From NCBI GenBank assembly GCA_030407085.1, contig CM059585.1, forward strand, positions 567,001-631,000: DNA of 64,000 nucleotides, written 5' to 3'. Below the pieces are notes generated by a model that was given only the letters and a program-made list of their open reading frames with translations, was not told where the DNA came from and made no database searches. Made by a program: the position numbers and the translations under genes. Source of the DNA: Trichopria drosophilae. Taxonomy: Eukaryota; Arthropoda; Insecta; Hymenoptera; Diapriidae. Within the stretch, counting starts at the first letter, position 1; the number at the start of each line of letters is the position of its first letter. Positions 56,722 to 64,000 of the stretch are shown in pieces.

Positions 56722-59700
56722 TATACGTATATTATGCGAGGTCATTATAAGGAGGAGTTTTTTTTTTATATGTCGCCTTTATTAAACGCATTTGAAAAAT
56801 TGGTTATCATACTTGTAAATAGAAAGGGTGTTCACATCTCTACTCTTCGTTTATCATCGGAATAAATTAAATATTGATAAAAAAAATCGTATTTATATCT
56901 AAATATTAAGCGCTTCATTTTATAACATCAATAAATAAGGGCTATTACGTATTGCATTTAACTTAAAGCGATGCATTCAAATTAAAAATATTTATTAGTA
57001 TTAAGATTATTTCATGTACAGTTATGATAAACTGTTAATTCACATTTATTTAAAGTGCTCGTAATTTAACATTTAATTAAAGTAAAGTTTCGCAATTAAT
57101 TTTAAACAATGGTTTTATTTAATAATATTGTTTTCTTGAACAAATATTAATTATAATATACATAAATATAGTATTTTATTTATTGTTTTGTGTGATATCT
57201 CCCTTCGTTCTTAATTTATACACATAAGAATATAGAATACATACGCTAATTTGTAAATTATAGCACGCAAAATTGCCCATAATAAAATATTAATGAACTA
57301 CATAAACATAAACAGACATTTTTGGTTCATTTTCAACTACAGTAAACTCATTTCTTTTAATTTCAGACAGTAATCGTTCTAGATTTTTTGAGAAATATTT
57401 ATCTACATAAAGAAATAACAAAAAATGTTTTTTTTTTCAACGTAGTGTGTACAGTGTCCACGTACATTTTACATTTAAAAATATTCGAAAATAGGTCTGT
57501 CAACAATCGAAAACACGGCTTGTTCTATACATAGGTCAAAATTAACGGAATCAGTTGATTAAATATTTGCTTACTCTTCAACAACAAAAATACTCTTGTA
57601 GGGGAAATTAGGGGATATTCGACATAATTTGAAGAAGCCTAGAATATAGTTTTAATATTTTTAATATTTTTCAAAAATATTAAATGGGGTTTGAAGAGTG
57701 AAACCCCTTCTATAATATGTATTAATTTAAACTATATAGATCTCATAATAATAACATGGTAGTGATTTTTATTAAAAAATTATTTAATTTTTCAAAAAAT
57801 CCATTAAGCGATTAAAAACAATAAATCATTCAATTTGCGATTATTCGTAAAACAAAAAAACACGTATTCACTAAACTTATTTTCCATACAGAATAACATA
57901 TTTCAACTGCACTGTGATTGGCGACATGCCAAACTGTCGAGTTTTGCTTAACAAAAGTTAAAAAATAAATGGTGACAATTTTAATGGTAAAAGTAATTAA
58001 ATTTTTAATTTAATAAAAAAATAGTATTGAGATACAAAAAGTGAAATAGAATTTCAATGTCAAAAATAGAATACGATGGGATTAGTTCAAGCATCCGTAA
58101 GGAGATGAGATTATTAGCCGACCGATGAAAGAGGATAGAGACTAGAAAAACACCGAAAAGTGACTAGAAAAATAATCATGCACCCCACACCAAGTGCAGC
58201 AATCTGTAAAAAGAGAGTAAGTTTTTCAAGGGGGGATAGCCAATCCGGAGCGGAAGAAATACTTGATGGAATTACTTAGTGAGTCTGAAAATAAGATGGG
58301 GTAAAGGAGGAAGTCCTTGGATGTAGGTGAGAAGACCTAGTGGATATAAATGAGTAGGGGTTTAAAGTGGATCAAAGACTGTAAGAAAGTTGAAAAAATA
58401 AGTCGCTGGATCCGTGGCGTACATTTTCTATGAATTTTCCCAAACAGTTTTCCAACATTTTCTGCTCAAATAGGTTCTCTAAACCTCATATTTTGAAGAG
58501 ATTTACGAGAGATTTTTTAAATTAAACTTTTCTCTGCTATATTAATATGGCACTTTAGTAAATTTGTAATTTCAAGTCTAATAACGATTTTAATACCAAA
58601 CGTATTATATGTCAGGGTTTGAAACGATATTATTCGCTGAATATTTTTCATGACACATTGAAATTATTATCCCTTAGGCTATTCGACGTTGTATTGATTC
58701 CCTCATTTTAATCGCGTAGGTAACAATGGAAATAAATTTTATCGATTTTGAATGTCCTCAGGGTCGTCCGAGGAGCAAATTGTGCCGACTAACACTGAAA
58801 ATTAATTGTATATTAAATTTATATTTATTTGAGACACTAGTCGCACAAATGCGTTTCTGTTGTATGATGGTAAAAGATTTTTTCTTCAAATTAAAAAAAA
58901 AGATTCAACTAGTTTCCTGCATATTCATAATTTTGTGCATTTCATCCAATTAAATTTTTGGTCACGACTAACTTTAATTTCCTCGGATTGGGAAATGTGA
59001 ATTTCTAACAAATGGCAGACAGTCGAAGTAGAGTGGAGCTTTGAATCGATCGTTATGATTATTATCACTTTGAATATATCAGCATGTTGCTGGAATTTCT
59101 GATGCGGCTTCCCTGTATAGAGAGGCAATAATGAAATGCACGATATATTGCATCACTCGCAATAATGAGCAATCGAAAAACGGCAGTAATAAAATTTCAT
59201 TTCATACGAGTGGAAAAGATTAGTTTAATAATGGACGATTGTCGAACGATCAACGAAGCAGAAGCCATTTCAAAGCAGAGCTGTGGTGTACTTTACTTTT
59301 ATTTTTCATTTTACAAAGTAATAAATATTTAAAAGATTGTAATGCCTCTCAGCACTGTTTTTAAAGCGACTCGAAGAACATTTTCCTGAGCTATTTTTCT
59401 CGGAATTTCATTGTAAAATGTCGTTTGTGGTTTAACGGAAATTTCAATTTATAAATGATATTGCCTCAACAGGACGGCGTTAAATGAATTCGAATTTCAT
59501 ATTTCGATTAATATGATTTAAAGTTAGTTCTTTTTTAAGCTAAAATTAACCGAACAGTCAAACTTTTAAAGAATTAAAAAACATGAATTTTCATTCTAGT
59601 CGATTATAATGATTTCGGAAAAATGTTTTTATCATCGATAAATAAATCTCAATTTTTCTCGAACAATTACCGAAAAAATAATAATTTTTATTAATTTTTT

Positions 59701-59778
59701 TATTATGTATCTGCTCTTTGGAGATTTTGGGCGCCGCTGATTGTGAATCCGTACTTAAATCATTGAAATTATAAATGT
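56722..59778. other. AT-rich non-coding DNA
   Basis: No gene was found. A purine-rich unique patch lies at 58060-58400, without open frame or repeat. Confidence 0.45.
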
Positions 59779-59790
59779 CAGATCCAATAT

Positions 59791-60285
59791 AGATAGATAG
59801 ATAGATAAATTTATTTCCTCTTAGAAGGTTACAACTGTAAGGGAATTACAAACAATGGAGTTCAGTATCGGTACATACACAGTGAAATCGGTAAATACAA
59901 AATTAACAGAGATATAAACTTAACACCGTACACATCACAAATAAAACGAATCTACAATAAACATATTTCCATATTTTAACGATTCCGTATGTCTTACATT
60001 AACTATAATATACTAATTTACAGATCAAGTATCCCGGAGTACCCTCAATCATGAAATGCACTCTCACGAACATTGCAAGCGTTAACTAGGTACAAATAAA
60101 CAACTTTAAGCGAGTTGAAGCTATTATTATTGCGTATCAGGATAATTTTACCAACTCCAAATCGATTAGAGTTAATGGTTGCCAGCCGAACCTGTAACTT
60201 TCCACGCAAGAAATGAAGCGGTGATCTATCCGAGAAATTAATCAAAAAACCTCTGTGCAGCGATTCAGGTCCATTGAAAATGGGA
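59791..60285 (-). mobile_element. LINE 3' end with ATCT-type tail and 12-bp target duplication
   Basis: CAGATCCAATAT occurs at 59779-59790 and again at 60286-60297, flanking the insert exactly. On the minus strand the insert starts with coding sequence, has a stop at 60045, an AT-rich 3' UTR with AATAAA, and a tail of ATCT repeats at its left end (59791-59806). This is a 5'-truncated LINE that landed in a copy of the GGCGG repeat (GATCCAATATGGC). The clade was not determined. Confidence 0.75.
60045..60285 (-). pseudogene. LINE ORF2 C-terminal fragment
   Basis: About 80 codons end at the stop at 60045. The sequence contains SPLHFLRGKLQVRLATINS and FNSLKVVYLYLVNA, the sort of segment that follows the reverse transcriptase in several LINE clades. 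I do not recognise the exact family. The open frame extends upstream to 60314, but that part is target DNA. Confidence 0.5.
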
Positions 60286-60297
60286 CAGATCCAATAT

Positions 60298-63200
60298 GGC
60301 ACAAAATCAACCATTGTGTTTCAATTTTTTGTGACAAATTCCTGTGAAATAAAGTCTGTTGCAAATAAAATATAAATCATTTTCTATCAAATAAAGTGTG
60401 AACCTCATGGAGAAACCGCGGAAGAAATTAGATTTCTTGTTAATCCAAATTCTTCCAAAATAATATTTAAGGTTTTGGTCCGTAACAGTCATGTATCAAA
60501 ACACCTCGTGAGAATGGATTTCCTCTGATTATGTATCGTATATGACATCGATGTTATTTTTTAACAAAAAATGGCGGATATAAAACAGAAAACAATCCAA
60601 CAAAACTACGTAACAAAATTAATGCATAAATTTATAGCGAATAAATAAAAACGAAGAATAAATCGAGAATGAAAAATATATCATCAAAATATGAATCGAA
60701 AACTAAAAAATCAGAAAAATAGACATAAATGGATGGAATGAAACCAAAACTGTAAATAATAAAAACTGAACGTTTGTTTATTGAAATAAAAACAGTGTAA
60801 GCAAGTCGACACAAAGATCCAATAAAAGCATGGAATATTTATTTTGCCGTGAAATTTTGATTACAAAATTGATGTTTAATAAAGACCAGTCTTGGCGAAA
60901 GGAACGCCACATTTTCATACCGTAAAAAGTATTTAATAAAACATGGCCTAGTACGAATATTATAGTATAAAGAAACTTTTAAGTCAGCTTTAACCTCGAT
61001 TTAAAGTTCCGAAAGAAAGTTCAAAAAAGTTAGCAACATCCATGATGACTTATCGAGTAGTCAATCATATCCGTACACATTTAATTAAATTTCAAGAAAG
61101 AAATTTCGAACTCGAAAATTCAACGTTTCCTTTTACAGACCCAGGCGGATTATTCAATATGCATAGGTAAATTGACGTTCTCTAGTAGCAAAAAACATTC
61201 GGTGCATCCGTACGCGACTGATGCATTTCAGAAAAGGGAGTATATAAACGGTTAAGTCGATCGGGATGAAAATTGATACATGTACCTGGGATAACGTAAG
61301 CACAAACTGCTTAACCCATATCCACACAGACTCTCCGGAAACGTGTTTTGGCTACGGCATGGGATACTGCCGTAATCTGCTAAGTGAAATTAAGTCAGAG
61401 TTTAAGTTAGTGTTAGCAAGTTTGCCGCAATATCGCCTAACATCAATATGCACTATCGTCGATATTGGTTTAGTCGACTCCCGGCGTTTAAGCTAAAATC
61501 TCGTAGTTCGTCCAATGGCCAAACAACGATATAATTCTAAAACTTAAGATACTAAAAAACTAAAATAAATATAGTAATTACAGTTTAAAAATTATTTTCG
61601 TTTTCCACCGAATAGATTCATGTGGACAAAATTTATTTGAAAAATGACTTCGGAGCTATTTTTAATTGCAAAATCGATCCTTTGGAAAAGTCTGGCTTAA
61701 AGCAATCCTTTAAAGGTGACCATCACTGAGAAACGTGATTTTGTCTCGCTTTGATTGGCTTGTGTACAACAGAGAGAGTACTTATACAATGTTTACACTG
61801 CATAAGTACTGACCCGAACAATTTCACTTGGCTCTTAGAAGATCTGAGATCCGAGACCGTTCAGTGGCTAGATCACGCTTTGCAAACCAGATTTGAGTCA
61901 CATTTACATTCGTGTGTTAGTTTAATTTCCTTTTCAAAAAAGAATGTATTATTCATGATGTTCGTACATCATTCTTATCCGGGTATTGCAATTCTGTAAT
62001 ATTTATAATATGCTGAATGAAAATGAACATTTTCAAAATAAAATTGAGTATCGCTAAAGTCTAAACAATTTGCATTTATTTCCGTACAAATGTTATTTTA
62101 AGTAGTTATGCTAAGTTGAAGATTTATAGTGAATTCTTGTACTAAATGACGTAATCTATTAGCAAAAAGTATCGATATTAGTTAATACAAGTAGTACTAG
62201 ATCATGAATTAAGATATATTATTATCAAGCTACTATAACCCTGCCCTGATATGAAAATAGCCCAAACATTTATTAATATATTTACAAAAAGCTGATTTAA
62301 CCCACTAAACGATTTTTAATATTAAACGTCTTATTTTAAACTCACGAATATAATACATCACTTAATAAAAATACATATATAAACTTGTTTCTAAATATTA
62401 GTTCTGGGTTATGATAAGAAAATGTTTTATTATCGTCGATTTGCAAACAAACAGAAATTTTGGTTAGGCTGTAAAGCTTCAAGTTTCGATAATTTGTTAT
62501 ACATTTTTTGTTTGTATTAAAGTCATTTATTATATTAATACGATTACAAAAATCTTTAAATTCTTGAACTAAAAATCACTAAATACAAGAAAAATGACTT
62601 ATTCTTTAAAACTAGTGAACTGTCACTCTTTTCAAGAGAGATTCCATTTCTTTGAGAGAAGGATTCCATGAAAGAGGTACTGTATTAAGAATACAAATTC
62701 ATTGGTTTTTATGAGTATCGAAGATACATCTAAAACACATAGTCAACAATATTCTGAAAATATGCTGACGACTCAATTTCATCCGAAAATGAGGTTTTAC
62801 ATTAAAGTCGACAAAATTAGGTGACTTTCTTTGACTGCAACCTTAATTACAACTAGTGCAGCACTGCACGGAGAAAATGTTTCTTTAATATTAAGCAGAT
62901 TTATTAAATATTAAAAACCCTTTTTCAGCCAAGATGATTCGTACATAACTAACAAACCTTCTTATTTTTAATGATATGGAGTATAGAAATGTACTAGGGT
63001 CATATATTGACGTTGGCTTAGGATAGACATACTTAATTTACAGTAAATACTTTTCTAGATTTAATTGCGTTCGTTATTGTACCGTCTGCATCCTGCTTAT
63101 AAATAACCAATATAGTACTTTAGAGTAGCAACTTCAACTAAAGAACGATTAAATATAAATAATTTAACGTTAACAAATAAATTGTACTAAAGATGTATTT

Positions 63201-63803
63201 TAGTAAACCAATTTTTTTCAGTATACCAATACTTCTGTAAATTTTCTGATTTGTTGTATATAACTTTACGTTATATACAATTATCTGTAAGTGCCATTTG
63301 TTCGTTGTCAAAATTTAACTGTCATAGATTAAGGTTTTTTATATTTACACTAGGGTCTTTTGTGAAAACCACTTTGTGTTGAATAATCACAAATATTACA
63401 ACCTCTGTAGTCTTGCCAAGTGGATTCGAAATTTAAAATATTCAAAGGATAATTGATTTGGTCAGAGTTAAATTAGAAAGAGGCTGAAATTACCTAAGTA
63501 TTACTAATTTACGGCAAGTTACAACTCCATTGTACCAAATTCGAATTTCCACGAACGGAGAAAACTGCCATCCAGTATCAACTTCTACGTCTATTCCCAT
63601 TTACTGCGTTACGACTTCTGTTTTTGTAGAAAATATGTAGAATTAATCGAAGTCAAAATAGAATTGAGATACAACTTCTTTTGCCACTTAGGGAGACATT
63701 AACGTATTCTTGTATTAATGCAATAATTACTGTACATAAATATATAAGTGTTGGATACTTTCAAATCGTTACTAATGGTTACTAGTTTTAAATTAGTACC
63801 GAA
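60298..63803. other. AT-rich non-coding DNA
   Basis: No gene is recognised. Open frames of 76 and 82 codons (61266-61496 and 61751-61999) have no known domain. A possible foldback end (CAGTATACC preceded by ACCAATTTTTTT) lies near 63210-63228 and resembles the one at 36427. Confidence 0.4.
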
Positions 63804-64000
63804 TTAACCCTTTTCATTCCAAAAGTCCGGATTTTGGACAGGACTTTCAACGCTGTAATGTTTGTTGCAAACTTCGTTAGAAAACATTGAAATAAGTCAA
63901 AGTCGATACATTTAAACGTCGTCTTTCAACTGCCGTGGTCAGAATCAGCCGGCAATTTCACAGAAAAAAGTTATGATAATTTTGTTCAAAAAATACTGAT
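63804..64000. mobile_element. TTAA-type MITE, left end (copy 3), cut by the window edge
   Basis: TTAA at 63804-63807 is followed by CCCTTTTCATTCCAAAAGTC, then GGACTTTCAACGCTGTAATG, AACATTGAAATAAGTC and the CGTGGTCAGAATCAG block. These match the arms of the elements at 14327-15194 and 56492-56721. The remaining part lies beyond the window. Confidence 0.65.

Noticed and set aside
61266..61999. Two small plus-strand open frames (76 and 82 codons)
   Set aside because: No similarity recognised, and frames of this length are common in the window.
1..64000. CRISPR arrays or bacterial-type operons
   Set aside because: Repeat clusters have irregular spacing and palindromic cores, and the genome context is clearly eukaryotic.

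Overview
The window reads as AT-rich, non-coding arthropod DNA (intergenic or a very large intron), most likely from an insect. The mobile-element content points that way: a BEL/Pao LTR element, an R1-clade LINE, a Penelope-like element, a tRNA-derived SINE and many foldback/MITE elements. Short (TTAGG)n-like stretches fit this too. Hymenoptera is plausible but cannot be proved from the sequence. I recognise no host protein-coding gene; every convincing coding region belongs to a transposable element.

Layout. 1-6930: AT-rich DNA with a palindromic MITE at 2222-2465. 6931-7740: a Penelope-like fragment whose two inverted ends each carry a hammerhead-ribozyme motif. 8669-15194: decayed foldback elements and a GC-richer unique block at 11080-11640. 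16324-27866: a nested insertion. A BEL/Pao element on the minus strand has two LTR copies that look identical over 372 bp. It is interrupted inside pol by a plus-strand R1-clade LINE with long open frames and a 22-nt A tail. 27867-35111: foldbacks, a tRNA-like sequence and an iteron cluster. 35112-36280 and 55448-56491: two copies of a non-autonomous DNA element bounded by CCCAGGTGGAAA, with dense short palindromic iterons at both ends. 38200-38660: a tandem duplication. 41027-42390: a TTAA-flanked foldback. 45537-48940: an old LINE broken by a 1.75-kb near-perfect palindrome and by a second relative of the same repeat. 48993-49231: a TA-flanked MITE. 54442-54810: a tRNA-derived SINE. 59779-60297: a LINE 3' end with a 12-bp target-site duplication. 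63808-64000: the start of a TTAA MITE that runs off the window.

How the parts work together. There is no operon-like logic; this is a stack of insertions whose order can be read. The BEL element inserted first and the R1-clade LINE then landed in its integrase-distal region. The old LINE at 45.5-48.9 kb was split by palindromic repeats, and a LINE tail at 59.8 kb landed in a copy of the dispersed GGCGG repeat.

The most unusual signal is a recurring design. GC-rich clusters of short palindromes spaced about 11 or 20-23 bp apart occur at several loci, each locus with its own core (AGTACT, TGATCA, GACGTC, GGCCCAG). This looks like a class of non-autonomous elements with family-specific transposase-binding iterons.
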